Shown: one piece after another, positions 19,467-28,874 of the stretch
Layout: every line of letters begins with the position of its first letter
Numbering within the stretch: position 1 is the first letter of the stretch
DNA from: an uncultured SAR116 cluster alpha proteobacterium
Lineage (GTDB): Bacteria > Pseudomonadota > Alphaproteobacteria > Puniceispirillales > Marisalimonadaceae
Direction of reading: 5' to 3'
Length of the DNA: 61,451 nt
NCBI GenBank assembly: GCA_902616615.1
Contig: CACMTN010000011.1
Span: 1 to 61,451, forward strand
Notes under the pieces: generated by a model
Seen by the model: the letters and a program-made list of their open reading frames with translations, nothing else
Told to the model about the DNA's origin: nothing
Database searches by the model: none
Program-made: the position numbers and the translations under genes

Positions 19467-21545
19467 TTATAATTTTTGTTTAAATGAAAACTCCATAATG
19501 ACTTGATCAACAGATAAGGTGTCACCTTCTTTATAATTGATTTTTTTAATAGTGCATTGTTTTGGAGCAACTAATGTATTCTCCATTTTCATTGCCTCTA
19601 CAACACATAAAGATTGCCCTTCTTCAATAATTTGATTTTCTTTCACTAGTATTTTAATTAATTTTCCTGGCATTGGGCAGATCAATAGATTTGATTTATC
19701 TAAGTTTTTTATTGGTTTCATATATTTCTGATAATCAGCTACGTGTTTTGGAAACACGTTTGCCGACATTGTAATTCCTCTATGTTGAAACTCGATATTA
19801 GTATTTTTGCTATTTAATCTACATTGAATATTTTGAGGGTCATTTGATGGATCTTGTGAGTTTATTTTGAATGTAACTAATTTTTTAATAAAATCTTGAT
19901 GTACTTCAATTGTAAAAAAATCATCATTCAGGCCCTTTGTTATTTGGTTGTACATAGGCTTAATACAAACAAAAGGCAAATTTAAATTATCTTTATTGAT
20001 CATATATTTCAATTTTGAAGGATTTTGTGATGATTGCTTGTAATGAAGATAAACTTCCCACTCATCAGAAATGTGATCATTTTCAAAAATTTCAAAATTT
20101 TTAGAAATTTCACAAATATGATATGCTAAAATTAGAGATCCTAAAGTCCATTGCAATTTCTTGTTTGGAATTATTCCTTGAAATCCTTCTCTAAATTCCT
20201 CTTCTATAAATGCAGTATTTATATCACCAGATTTAAATCTTTTATTTGATAAAATAGCTGAAAGAAAGGATATATTATGATCTATCCCTTCAAGTAAAAA
20301 GTTGTCTAAGTCAGATTCCATTCTATTAATGGATAAATCACGTGTTTTCCCCCAAGAACATAATTTTGCAATCATAGGATCATAGAACATTGATACATCA
20401 TCACCTTCTCTAACTCCAGTATCATTTCTAGTAATTGTGCCATCCGGATGTTTCGTTTCTTTAGGCGGATTATATTTAGTCAATCTTCCAATCGAAGGTA
20501 GAAAATTTTTATAGGGATTTTCTGCATATATTCTAGTTTCAATTGCTGAACCATTTAAATGAACATCATTTTGGGTAATTTCTAGTTTTTTTCCATATGC
20601 TATGTTTATCATCTGTTTTACTAAGTCTATCCCTGTGATTAATTCAGTAACAGGGTGCTCAACTTGAAGACGTGTGTTCATCTCTAAAAAATAAAAATTT
20701 TTATCTTTATCAACTATAAATTCAACTGTACCAGCGCTACTATAATTAACTTTTTTTGACAATTGAACGGCTTGATCACCCATCTGTTGTCTTGTTTGTT
20801 TATCTAAAAAAGGTGAAGGAGCCTCTTCAATTACCTTTTGGTTTCTTCTTTGAATAGAACATTCTCTCTCACCTAAATAAATTACATTGCCAAAATTATC
20901 TGCTAATACTTGTATTTCAATATGTCTTGGTTCGGTAATAAATTTTTCCATAAAAATACGTTTGTCGCCAAAACTCTTAAGAGCCTCACTTGAAGCTCTT
21001 TCAAAATTATCTTCTACCTGATCACGTGAAAATGCAATTCGCATACCTTTGCCGCCGCCACCAGCACTAGCCTTTATCATTACCGGATAGCCTATTTCAT
21101 CTGCAATCTTTATTGCTTCACTTTTATTCTTTATTATTCCAATATGACCGGGAACAGTATTAACATTTGCTGACTTAGCAATTTTTTTAGATTCAATCTT
21201 ATCACCCATTGATGCTATTGCTGATTTTGAAGGGCCAATAAAAGTAATTCCAGCTTTACTTAAAGATTCTGGAAAACTTGAGTTTTCAGATAAAAATCCA
21301 TATCCTGGATGTAAGGCATCACATTTTTTTTCTTTACACGCTTTTATTATCAAATCGGCTCTGAGATAACTCTCTGAAGCTGGAGATGGTCCGAGATAAA
21401 CTGCTTCATCTGCTAAACGAACATGTTCTGCATACCTGTCGGAATCTGAAAAAACTGCGACAGTTTTAATTTTCATTTTTTTTGCAGTTTTAATTATTCT
21501 ACAAGCTATTTCTCCACGATTTGCAATTAAAATTTTTTTAAACAT
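19467..21545 (-). CDS. pccA: Propionyl-CoA carboxylase, biotin-carrying alpha subunit
   Basis: This 692-residue protein starts as a biotin carboxylase (FKKILIANRGEIACRI), with the ATP-grasp glycine loop KASAGGGGKGMR near residue 155 and EMNTRLQVEHPVTE near 285. A linker domain follows at about 450-610. The C-terminal biotin carrier domain carries VEAMKMENTL near 648, with the biotinylated lysine between two methionines. With PccB it carboxylates propionyl-CoA to (S)-methylmalonyl-CoA. The domain order and the neighbouring mutase separate it from acetyl-CoA and methylcrotonyl-CoA carboxylases. It is 18 bp downstream of pccB. Confidence 0.95.
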   Translation of the reverse strand: MFKKILIANRGEIACRIIKTAKKMKIKTVAVFSDSDRYAEHVRLADEAVYLGPSPASESYLRADLIIKACKEKKCDALHPGYGFLSENSSFPESLSKAGITFIGPSKSAIASMGDKIESKKIAKSANVNTVPGHIGIIKNKSEAIKIADEIGYPVMIKASAGGGGKGMRIAFSRDQVEDNFERASSEALKSFGDKRIFMEKFITEPRHIEIQVLADNFGNVIYLGERECSIQRRNQKVIEEAPSPFLDKQTRQQMGDQAVQLSKKVNYSSAGTVEFIVDKDKNFYFLEMNTRLQVEHPVTELITGIDLVKQMINIAYGKKLEITQNDVHLNGSAIETRIYAENPYKNFLPSIGRLTKYNPPKETKHPDGTITRNDTGVREGDDVSMFYDPMIAKLCSWGKTRDLSINRMESDLDNFLLEGIDHNISFLSAILSNKRFKSGDINTAFIEEEFREGFQGIIPNKKLQWTLGSLILAYHICEISKNFEIFENDHISDEWEVYLHYKQSSQNPSKLKYMINKDNLNLPFVCIKPMYNQITKGLNDDFFTIEVHQDFIKKLVTFKINSQDPSNDPQNIQCRLNSKNTNIEFQHRGITMSANVFPKHVADYQKYMKPIKNLDKSNLLICPMPGKLIKILVKENQIIEEGQSLCVVEAMKMENTLVAPKQCTIKKINYKEGDTLSVDQVIMEFSFKQKL

Positions 21546-21563
21546 TTTATACTTCTATTATAA

Positions 21564-23113
21564 TTAAAGTGGAATATTTCCAAATTTTTTATCTGGATTC
21601 TTTTGTGTCTTATTTTTTAATTTAGAAAATGCTTGTATCAACCTAAATCTGGAATTACTAGGTATAATGACATCATCTAAGAAACCCCTTTCTGCAGCTA
21701 TAAATGGATTTGCGAATCTTTCCTCATATTCTAATGTTCTAGCTTCTATTTTTTTTGAGTCATTTAGTTCATTTCGGAAAAGAATTTCTACTGCTCCTTT
21801 TGCTCCCATTACTGCAATTTCAGCAGTAGGCCAGGCATAGTTAGCATCCCCTCTTAAATGTTTTGAGCTCATGACATCATATGCTCCACCATATGCTTTT
21901 CTAGTAATTAGAGTAACCTTTGGCGTTGTAGCTTCTGCATATGCAAATAAAAGTTTTGCTCCATGCTTAATTATACCACCATACTCTTGAGCAGTTCCTG
22001 GCATAAAACCTGGTACATCTACTAGAGTAAGTATGGGAATATTGAAAGCGTCACAAAATCTTACAAATCTTCCTGCTTTTCTACTAGAATCATTGTCCAA
22101 ACAACCTGCTAAAACCATAGGTTGATTTGCTACAACCCCAATAGTTTGTCCATCTAACCTTATAAAACCAATAAGAATGTTTTTTGCGAAATTTTCTTGT
22201 AACTCAAAGAAATCATATTCATCAGCTATTGATACAATAAGTTCTTTCATATCATACGGTAAGTTTGGATTTTCAGGTATCAAAGTATCTAATGCTAAAG
22301 AAATTCTTTTTTTTGGGTCATCAGTTTTTCTTTTTATATATTTGTATTCATTACTAGATGGCAAAAAACTGAGAAATTTTCTTAATGCATTTAAAGCTTC
22401 AATATCATTATTAAATGATCCGTCTGCTACTGACGAAATTGTTGTATGAGTTTCAGCTCCACCCAGTTCTTCTGCGGTAACTTCTTCGGAGGTGACAGTT
22501 TTAACTACATCAGGGCCTGTGACAAACATATAACTTGTTTCTTTGACCATGAATGTAAAATCCGTCATAGCTGGAGAATAAACAGCTCCTCCAGCACACG
22601 GTCCCATAATCATAGAAATTTGTGGGACTACACCAGAAGCTAGAGCATTCTGTAAAAAAACATCCGCGTAGCCGCCTAAAGATTCAACGCCTTCTTGAAT
22701 CCTTGCTCCTCCACTGTCATTCAAGCCAATGATGGGTGCTTTGTTTTGTATTGCTAGTTTCATTATTTTTACAATTTTTTTTGCGTGATCTGATGATAAC
22801 GAACCACCAAAAACGGTAAAATCCTGAGCATAAATATAGACTAATTTGCCATTAACTTTTCCAGATCCAGTGATAACACCATCACCTGGAATAGTATTCC
22901 CATCCATTCCAAAATCTCTTATTCGATGGATAACAAACATATCAGTTTCTTCAAATGAACCATCATCTAAAAGAGTATTTATTCTTTCTCTTGCAGTAAG
23001 TTTCCCAAGTGAATGTTGTTTTTCTGTCCTTTTTATTCCACCACCAAGCCGCGCTTTTTCTCTTCTTGACTGTAATTCAGAAATTATTTCTCTACTTGAT
23101 TTCTTGATAACAT
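21564..23113 (-). CDS. pccB: Propionyl-CoA carboxylase beta subunit, with an apparent frameshift at codon 9
   Basis: This is the carboxyltransferase subunit. The longest ATG frame (from 22940, 458 aa) starts too late: about 55 more codons upstream are in frame and match the family N-terminus ([13 protein letters not shown], then [10 protein letters not shown] and [11 protein letters not shown]). That stretch contains no ATG, GTG or TTG. A ribosome-binding AGGAG followed by ATG lies at 23113, but its frame meets TAA at 23086-23084 after nine codons. One extra A in the AAA run at 23089-23087, or a -1 slip there, would join the two and give a protein of normal length starting [11 protein letters not shown]. 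The downstream core is intact, including [21 protein letters not shown] and [13 protein letters not shown]. The indel may be a sequencing error. Confidence 0.88.
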
Positions 23114-23253
23114 TTCTCCTTCAGAAGACAATAAAAAATAATATTTAGCAAAATTTGATAAAATTAACTAGTAATAATCAATCTATGATAATTGAAAATT
23201 ATTAAAATTAAATATAACTTGTTTAAGAAATTTAGTTTGTTTTGGAGTATTCT

Positions 23254-23679
23254 ATGGAAGAATTTTATTCAAATATCGGAAGAGTTAATCATATTGCTAT
23301 TGCTGTTCCTAATATAACAAAAGCCTCTGATATGTGGCAAAAGGCCCTAGGCGCTAATGTCAGCAGCCCTCAAACCTTACCTGAACATGGAGTTAAAGTA
23401 GTATTTATAGAATCACCAAACACAAAAGTTGAACTTCTTGAACCTTTAAATGAGAATAGTCCAATTAGTAAGTTTCTTATAAAAAATCCCAATGGGGGGA
23501 TGCATCATATTTGTTATGAAGTTAGCGATTTAAAATCTGCCTCAAAAAAACTTAAAGAAGTAGGAGCATCAATTTTAGGTGATGGCAATCCAAAGATTGG
23601 CGCTCATGGAAACCCTGTAATATTTTTGCAACCATCAGATTTTTCAGGAACTCTGATTGAATTAGAAGAAATTAAGTAA
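23254..23679 (+). CDS. mce: Methylmalonyl-CoA epimerase
   Basis: This 141-residue vicinal-oxygen-chelate protein interconverts (S)- and (R)-methylmalonyl-CoA, linking the carboxylase to the mutase. The ATG at 23254 is chosen over a TTG at 23242 because TTGGAG lies 6 nt before it. Metal ligands are visible: the first His in VNHIAIAVPN, a His in GGMHHICYEV near residue 90, and the final Glu in GTLIELEEIK; VFIESPNTKVELLEP is also typical. It is divergent from pccB and so has its own promoter in the 140-bp gap. All five steps from propionate to succinyl-CoA are therefore encoded within 8.3 kb. Confidence 0.94.
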   Translation: MEEFYSNIGRVNHIAIAVPNITKASDMWQKALGANVSSPQTLPEHGVKVVFIESPNTKVELLEPLNENSPISKFLIKNPNGGMHHICYEVSDLKSASKKLKEVGASILGDGNPKIGAHGNPVIFLQPSDFSGTLIELEEIK

Positions 23680-23682
23680 TTT

Positions 23683-24192
23683 CTATATATTTCTCTTATA
23701 GCAAACAGAGGCTCCACATTTTCTGCACATTAAATTTAATTTTCGCCTATGTGTTTTTTGTTCCCAACAAAAATTTTTACAATACCTTATCCACTTATAA
23801 TCTGAAAATTCTAAAGTATGACACCTCTTTGCTGAGCACCCAAGCTTTTTAGCCATTTTTTTCCATACGATGTCATGTCCATGATTAGGACCGACAAGGG
23901 CATGAGCTATTTCATGAAGAATTGTATCATAAATTTCTGACTCATTTGAATTTTTAATGAAATTCCTTGAAAACGAGATTTTTTTCTCTCTAAAAAAACA
24001 TGCCCCTGCCCTTACTTTTGCGTGATCTAGATCTAATTTCCAATCAAATAATCCATTTTTGTCCATTTCAGATCTAGCTAGATCCAAAAATTTTCTAAAA
24101 GACTCGAAATCTTTAGACTGTTTCTTCTTAATAGAATTATTACTTCTAGTGAAATGAAACACATTTTTTATTTTTAAAATTTCTTTTATCAT
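23683..24192 (-). CDS. SprT-like zinc metalloprotease domain protein
   Basis: This 169-residue protein carries the SprT-like core. The metalloprotease motif is HEIAH (near residue 93) followed by GPNHGHDIVWKKMAKKLG, which supplies the third His. The C-terminal zinc ribbon is seen as CHTLEFSDYKWIRYCKNFCW and CRKCGASVC. The family includes SPRTN, which cleaves DNA-protein crosslinks in eukaryotes. The bacterial members' substrates are not established. Its stop lies 3 bp from that of mce, and an 8-bp AT-only inverted repeat (23667-23684) spans both stop codons. Confidence 0.85.
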   Translation of the reverse strand: MIKEILKIKNVFHFTRSNNSIKKKQSKDFESFRKFLDLARSEMDKNGLFDWKLDLDHAKVRAGACFFREKKISFSRNFIKNSNESEIYDTILHEIAHALVGPNHGHDIVWKKMAKKLGCSAKRCHTLEFSDYKWIRYCKNFCWEQKTHRRKLNLMCRKCGASVCYKRNI

Positions 24193-24230
24193 TTATTTAT
24201 TTTAAGGTTTTGATTTTAGGTTATCTGAAT

Positions 24231-24878
24231 TTGCTTGAATTAATTAATATATCATTGAAATGGAATTCTCCAAAAGAAAAACCATTTATCAAAAATCTTA
24301 ATCTTAAGATAAATAATGGTAATATTTTATGCGTGTATGGGAAAAGTGGGGTTGGAAAATCTTCTTTAATTAACATTATAGCAGGCACTACTGAAGATAA
24401 CTTATCATTTGAAGGTGAAATAATTTTGAATGGAAAAATTTTGAATAATGTTCCCATTGAAAAAAGAAAAATCGGACTTTTACTGCAAGACGGTGCTTTA
24501 TTTCCTCATTTGACTGTTGAACAAAATATATATTTTGGAATGAATAGAAAGCTAAAATCGAAAGAAAAATTATTTTTAATAGATGAAAATTTAAAAAAAG
24601 CTGATATGGAGGGCTTTCAAAAAAGATACCCTTATACTCTTTCAGGAGGTCAAAAAGCCAGAATAGCTTGTCTTAGAGCAGTATTATCAGAACCAGAGGT
24701 GTTGTTACTTGATGAACCCTTTTCGTCTTTAGACCCTGAGCACAGAAATACATTCAGAAGCTTTGTTATTGATAAAGTAAAGGAAAGTAAAATACCTTGT
24801 TTGATAGTTACTCACGATGAAACTGATAAAATGATAAGTAATGAAAAACCTATAGATCTAAATACATTTATGAGATAA
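24231..24878 (+). CDS. ABC transporter ATP-binding subunit (ThiQ/YnjD-like), orphan
   Basis: This ABC ATPase of about 215 residues has Walker A GKSGVGKSS near residue 38, a Q-loop LLQDGALFPHLT, the signature LSGGQKARIACLRAV near 140, Walker B VLLLDEPFSSLDP and the H-loop His in VTHDE. TTG 24231 is used (TTAGG 10 nt upstream, and MLELINISL fits the family start). A TTG at 24210 in the same frame is possible but has AAGG only 2 nt before it. Sequence type fits the small ThiQ/YnjD/PotA-like group of importers. No permease or binding protein lies nearby, so the partner and substrate are unknown. Confidence 0.85.
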   Translation: MLELINISLKWNSPKEKPFIKNLNLKINNGNILCVYGKSGVGKSSLINIIAGTTEDNLSFEGEIILNGKILNNVPIEKRKIGLLLQDGALFPHLTVEQNIYFGMNRKLKSKEKLFLIDENLKKADMEGFQKRYPYTLSGGQKARIACLRAVLSEPEVLLLDEPFSSLDPEHRNTFRSFVIDKVKESKIPCLIVTHDETDKMISNEKPIDLNTFMR

Positions 24879-24969
24879 TTAATATCTAAATCTTTTAATA
24901 ATTACTATTAATACGTTGCTTAAATATTATTATTCGTTAAAAATAAACTAGAATAATGAAGGGTGCGCC

Positions 24970-25584
24970 ATGAATTCGTCTATTAATGCTTCAAATATTA
25001 TCATTGATAATCAAGATAATAAAATTATTTCAAAAGCGGAGGCCGAAGAGGCTGTTAAAACACTAATACGCTATATTGGTGAAGATCCTGAAAGAGAAGG
25101 CCTATTAGAAACCCCTAAAAGAGTAATAAAATCATTTAACGAATTTTATGCAGGTTATAGTCAAGATCCTGAAATATTTTTATCTAAAACTTTTGAAGAT
25201 ATAGAGGGGTATAACGATATTGTTTTGTTAAAAAATATAAATTTTGAAAGTCATTGTGAACACCACATGGTCCCAATAATTGGAAGAGCTTCTATAGGTT
25301 ATTATCCAGACAAAAGAGTTGTTGGAATATCCAAACTAGCAAGAGTTTTAGATCTTTATGCTAAAAGACTTCAAACTCAAGAAACTATGACCGCGCAAAT
25401 ATTAAATTGTATTGATAAAACTCTACTCCCAAAAGGAACTGCAGTATTTATTGATGCAGAACATCACTGTATGAGCACTAGAGGTGTTTTGAAAAATGAT
25501 GTTACAATGACAACTAATCTATTTAGTGGTTGTTTTTTAGAAGATTCAAATTTACAAGATAGATTTTTGAAAATGGCAACTTAA
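24970..25584 (+). CDS. folE: GTP cyclohydrolase I
   Basis: FolE of 204 residues converts GTP to dihydroneopterin triphosphate, the first step of tetrahydrofolate synthesis. The zinc-binding and catalytic stretches are clear: ESHCEHHMVPIIG near residue 95, VVGISKLARVLDLYAKR near 118, and the second Cys in EHHCMSTRGV near 165. The ordinary zinc-type (FolE1) is therefore present. A polar extension of about 25 residues precedes the core, as in other proteobacterial copies. Other folate genes are not adjacent. Confidence 0.97.
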   Translation: MNSSINASNIIIDNQDNKIISKAEAEEAVKTLIRYIGEDPEREGLLETPKRVIKSFNEFYAGYSQDPEIFLSKTFEDIEGYNDIVLLKNINFESHCEHHMVPIIGRASIGYYPDKRVVGISKLARVLDLYAKRLQTQETMTAQILNCIDKTLLPKGTAVFIDAEHHCMSTRGVLKNDVTMTTNLFSGCFLEDSNLQDRFLKMAT

Positions 25585-25630
25585 GGCAATTTTAATAAAA
25601 TAATCTTTAAAAAAGCTTACAGAATAAATC

Positions 25631-27076
25631 ATGAAATTTGCACCAATAATTTATCTCATAGGAATGTTGTTATGCATTCTTTCTTTATTTATGTTAGTGC
25701 CTGCATTTGTAGATTGGTTCTATGGTAGTGAAAACTGGCCTGCATTTGTAGGTTCTTCAATATCTACATTATTTGTGGGATTAATACTTTTCTTTTCAAA
25801 CAAAGGAAGTGCAACTGAACATTTAGAATTAAGGCAAGCATTTTTATTAACTAATAGTGCATGGATCTCAATCGCTTTATTTGGCTCATTGCCATTTTTA
25901 CTATCAGATATTGAAATGAGCTTTATTGACGCTTTTTTTGAATCAACATCTGGAATAACAACTACAGGTGCAACTGTAATTGAAAATTTAGAAGCAAAGT
26001 CTCATGGAATTTTAATTTGGCGAGCACTTCTTCAATGGCTTGGTGGTGTAGGCATAATTGTTATGGCATTAGCCGTTTTACCAATGTTGTCAATTGGTGG
26101 TATGCAACTCTTTAAAACTGAATCATATGAAACTCCTGATAAAGTAGTTCCAAAAGCAGCAAGCTTTGCTGCAGGTATCAGTATTGTTTATATAACTTTA
26201 ACAGTTATATGGGCATTAATGTTATGGGGAGCTGGAATGCCAATGTTTGATTCAATTGCACATGCAATGACAACTCTTGCAACTGGGGGATACTCTACAA
26301 AGTCTGAATCTTTAGCAGCGTTTAATTCTTCGACTATAGAAATAATTATTATTTTTGGAATGTTAGTTGGATCTCTTCCATTTGTTCATTATTTAACTTT
26401 ATCCAAAAATGGTCTAAAAAATCTTATTAAAGATGATCAAGTTAAACTATTTTTGACTATGGTTTTGTTTGTAGTTTTGATCATATCATTGTATTTGAGT
26501 TTTAATAGTTTACCATTTCTTGATGCTTTGAGGCTAGCTTCCTTCAATGTAATTTCAATAATTACTGGAACTGGTTTTGGGACATCTGATTTTAGTAATT
26601 GGGGCGGTTTTCCTACAACTATTTTACTAATTCTTATGTTTGTAGGAGGTTGTGCTGGATCGACGACTTGTGGGTTAAGAATGGCAAGAATTCAAGTTTT
26701 GATAGCAAATGCAAAAGCGCAAGTTTCTAAACTTATAAGGCCACATGCAGTAGTAGTTTCTTATTACAACCAAAAACCAATTCCAGAAAATGTGGCTGAA
26801 TCTGTAATGGGTTTTTTCTTTTTGTATATAATTTCTTTTGCAGTAATTGCTAGCTTGTTAGGTGGATTAGGACTTGATTTAGTTACTGCAATTTCAGGCG
26901 CAGCTTCTGCAATTGGAAATGTTGGTCCAGGTTTAGGCGACATAATTGGTCCATCAGGATCATATCAATCGATACCAGATCTAGGAAAAATAATTTTATG
27001 TGTAGGAATGATATTAGGTCGACTAGAAATTTTTGCAATATTAGTTATGTTCTCACCATTATTCTGGAAGAATTAA
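25631..27076 (+). CDS. trkH: Trk-type potassium uptake protein TrkH
   Basis: This 481-residue inner-membrane protein has the four-fold repeated pore layout of TrkH/KtrB. Selectivity-filter-like turns are visible in STSGITTTGATV near residue 110, MTTLATGGYST near 217, ISIITGTGFGTSDF near 310 and GAASAIGNVGPGLGD near 425; each has the conserved glycine. It takes up K+ driven by the membrane potential and normally needs the cytosolic gating ring TrkA. No trkA is in the window. It stands alone after folE and ends 7 bp from the convergent hslO. Confidence 0.95.
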   Translation: MKFAPIIYLIGMLLCILSLFMLVPAFVDWFYGSENWPAFVGSSISTLFVGLILFFSNKGSATEHLELRQAFLLTNSAWISIALFGSLPFLLSDIEMSFIDAFFESTSGITTTGATVIENLEAKSHGILIWRALLQWLGGVGIIVMALAVLPMLSIGGMQLFKTESYETPDKVVPKAASFAAGISIVYITLTVIWALMLWGAGMPMFDSIAHAMTTLATGGYSTKSESLAAFNSSTIEIIIIFGMLVGSLPFVHYLTLSKNGLKNLIKDDQVKLFLTMVLFVVLIISLYLSFNSLPFLDALRLASFNVISIITGTGFGTSDFSNWGGFPTTILLILMFVGGCAGSTTCGLRMARIQVLIANAKAQVSKLIRPHAVVVSYYNQKPIPENVAESVMGFFFLYIISFAVIASLLGGLGLDLVTAISGAASAIGNVGPGLGDIIGPSGSYQSIPDLGKIILCVGMILGRLEIFAILVMFSPLFWKN

Positions 27077-27083
27077 TTAAAAT

Positions 27084-27953
27084 TTAACTAGGAAGTATTC
27101 TTTCTTTTTTACAAAACTCACATACAACCTTCACATTTCCATTTTCATCTGTAATTTCTCTCAATTCTTTCTTGCTTAAATTTTTAATAGCAAATTTGAT
27201 TTTTTCATCTGAACATCTACATTGATCTTGGATAATTATTTCGTCATATACTATGATTTCTAGCTCATTGAATAATCTATAAAGTATTTCTTCAGAGGTA
27301 AGATTAGTAGATAAAAACTCTTCTTTGCCCAATGTTGACAAAAATTTTAATGAATTTTGCCAAATCTCTTCATTGCTTTCCTCATCAAAGCTATTTTTAA
27401 AAGGCATTTTTTGAAGCATTATAAGTCCTGCAGAAAATAAGTTTTTTCTATTATTTTTTTCAATATCAAAATAATTAAAAGTCAGAAATTTAGTTTCTAA
27501 CTGTTCAGAATTGTTAAAGTAAAGCTCTGTTGTTTTGGACATGCTTGGTTCTTCAAGAGATACTATGCCTTGATATCTTTTGGTATATTTTCCTTGATCT
27601 AAAGTGAATGAAATATGTCCTGAACCCATTAAAGAATTTAATTTACCTTCTGTATTTGTAAAACCTGCATTTAGACCAACATAACCCCTAAGAAAACCAT
27701 CACTTGTTATGTCAGAAAATAAGGTGTGAACGTCTCCTGTACCTTTAGCTTGAATGGTAAAAACACCATCATGCTTCATTCTAGACCCTAAACATGCGGT
27801 AATAGTAAGTGTATCAGCAAATAAACTTTCCACAATTGTTGGATATTCATGACGCTTTACTATTTCAGAAACAACAGTTTGAAGTCTTACTATATTGCCT
27901 CTAACAGAATTGTTACCTAATTGGAATGGAATTACATTATTATTCAAAGTCAT
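27084..27953 (-). CDS. hslO: Redox-regulated chaperone Hsp33
   Basis: This 289-residue holdase is switched on by oxidation. The redox zinc switch is intact: CRC (near residue 243) and CEFC (near 277) give the CxC...CxxC set. The N-terminal substrate-binding core shows GNSVRGNIVRL and the GTGDVHTLFSD turn. It ends an operon argD-argF-hslO, an order found widely in alphaproteobacteria, which supports both the identification and the lineage. Confidence 0.95.
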   Translation of the reverse strand: MTLNNNVIPFQLGNNSVRGNIVRLQTVVSEIVKRHEYPTIVESLFADTLTITACLGSRMKHDGVFTIQAKGTGDVHTLFSDITSDGFLRGYVGLNAGFTNTEGKLNSLMGSGHISFTLDQGKYTKRYQGIVSLEEPSMSKTTELYFNNSEQLETKFLTFNYFDIEKNNRKNLFSAGLIMLQKMPFKNSFDEESNEEIWQNSLKFLSTLGKEEFLSTNLTSEEILYRLFNELEIIVYDEIIIQDQCRCSDEKIKFAIKNLSKKELREITDENGNVKVVCEFCKKERILPS

Positions 27954-27980
27954 TTTAAAAATATAAGTTTCTAAAAGTTT

Positions 27981-28868
27981 TTATTTAAGACAAAATTGCA
28001 TGATTGCTTTTTGTGCATGTAATCTATTCTCAGCTTCATCAAATACAACAGATTGACTTCCTTCCAGCACTTCAGAACTTACCTCTTTATTTCGGTAAGC
28101 GGGTAGACAATGCATAAAGATCGCATTCTTATCTGCTAATTCCATTATTTTTTTATTTACTTGAAATGGTATGAATTGATCTTCAGGAAATGGGCTTTTG
28201 TCACCCATTGATCTCCATGTATCAGTAATAATACAGTTAGCACCTTCTGCAGCCTCTTGAGGATTATGTGTAATAGAAATATTATTATTTCTTTCAAGAG
28301 CCCATGATATTGTTTTAGCATCTGGTTTAACACCCTCTGGACAAGATATATTTAATTCAAAATTTAGTAAACCAGAAGCCTCTATCCAACTTTGTAAAAC
28401 ATTATTACAATCACCAAACCAGGTAATTTTTTTATTTTCAAAATCATTTAGATGTTCTTTTATCGTAATTAAATCTGCTACAACTTGGCAAGGATGACTA
28501 AAATCTGTAAGAGCATTAATTACAGGAACCTCTGATATATTTGCATACTTTATTAACTTATCATGTCCAAAGCATCTTATGATAACCATATCAGCATATC
28601 GTTCTAGAACTCTAGCAGTATCCTCAACAGTCTCTCTTTCACCTAACTGCATTTCTTTTTCATTTAAAATATAGCTGTTTCCACCTAATTGATTTATTCC
28701 TACTTCAAAAGATATTCGAGTTCTTAAAGAAGGTTTTTCAAAGATAAGAACAACATTTTTATCTTTCATAAATTGAGCACAATTATTGTTTTTCCATTCT
28801 AAAGACAATGAAATTAAATCAATAAGTTGATGTTTTTTTAGATCCTTTAAATCAATAAAATTAGGCAT
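27981..28868 (-). CDS. argF: Ornithine carbamoyltransferase
   Basis: This 295-residue enzyme makes citrulline from ornithine and carbamoyl phosphate. The carbamoyl-phosphate loop is EKPSLRTRISFE near residue 44. HPCQ follows at about 126, and the ornithine site HCLPAYR is near 256. It is slightly short against the usual 305-310 residues but no motif is missing. It lies 6 bp behind argD and 27 bp before hslO, so the three are co-transcribed. Confidence 0.96.
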   Translation of the reverse strand: MPNFIDLKDLKKHQLIDLISLSLEWKNNNCAQFMKDKNVVLIFEKPSLRTRISFEVGINQLGGNSYILNEKEMQLGERETVEDTARVLERYADMVIIRCFGHDKLIKYANISEVPVINALTDFSHPCQVVADLITIKEHLNDFENKKITWFGDCNNVLQSWIEASGLLNFELNISCPEGVKPDAKTISWALERNNNISITHNPQEAAEGANCIITDTWRSMGDKSPFPEDQFIPFQVNKKIMELADKNAIFMHCLPAYRNKEVSSEVLEGSQSVVFDEAENRLHAQKAIMQFCLK

Positions 28869-28874
28869 AATATC

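Noticed and set aside
22846-23148. Open frame of 100 codons on the plus strand over the start of pccB
   Set aside because: It is antisense to the conserved PccB N-terminus, which extends through 22941-23089 in the minus strand, and its product has no recognisable features.
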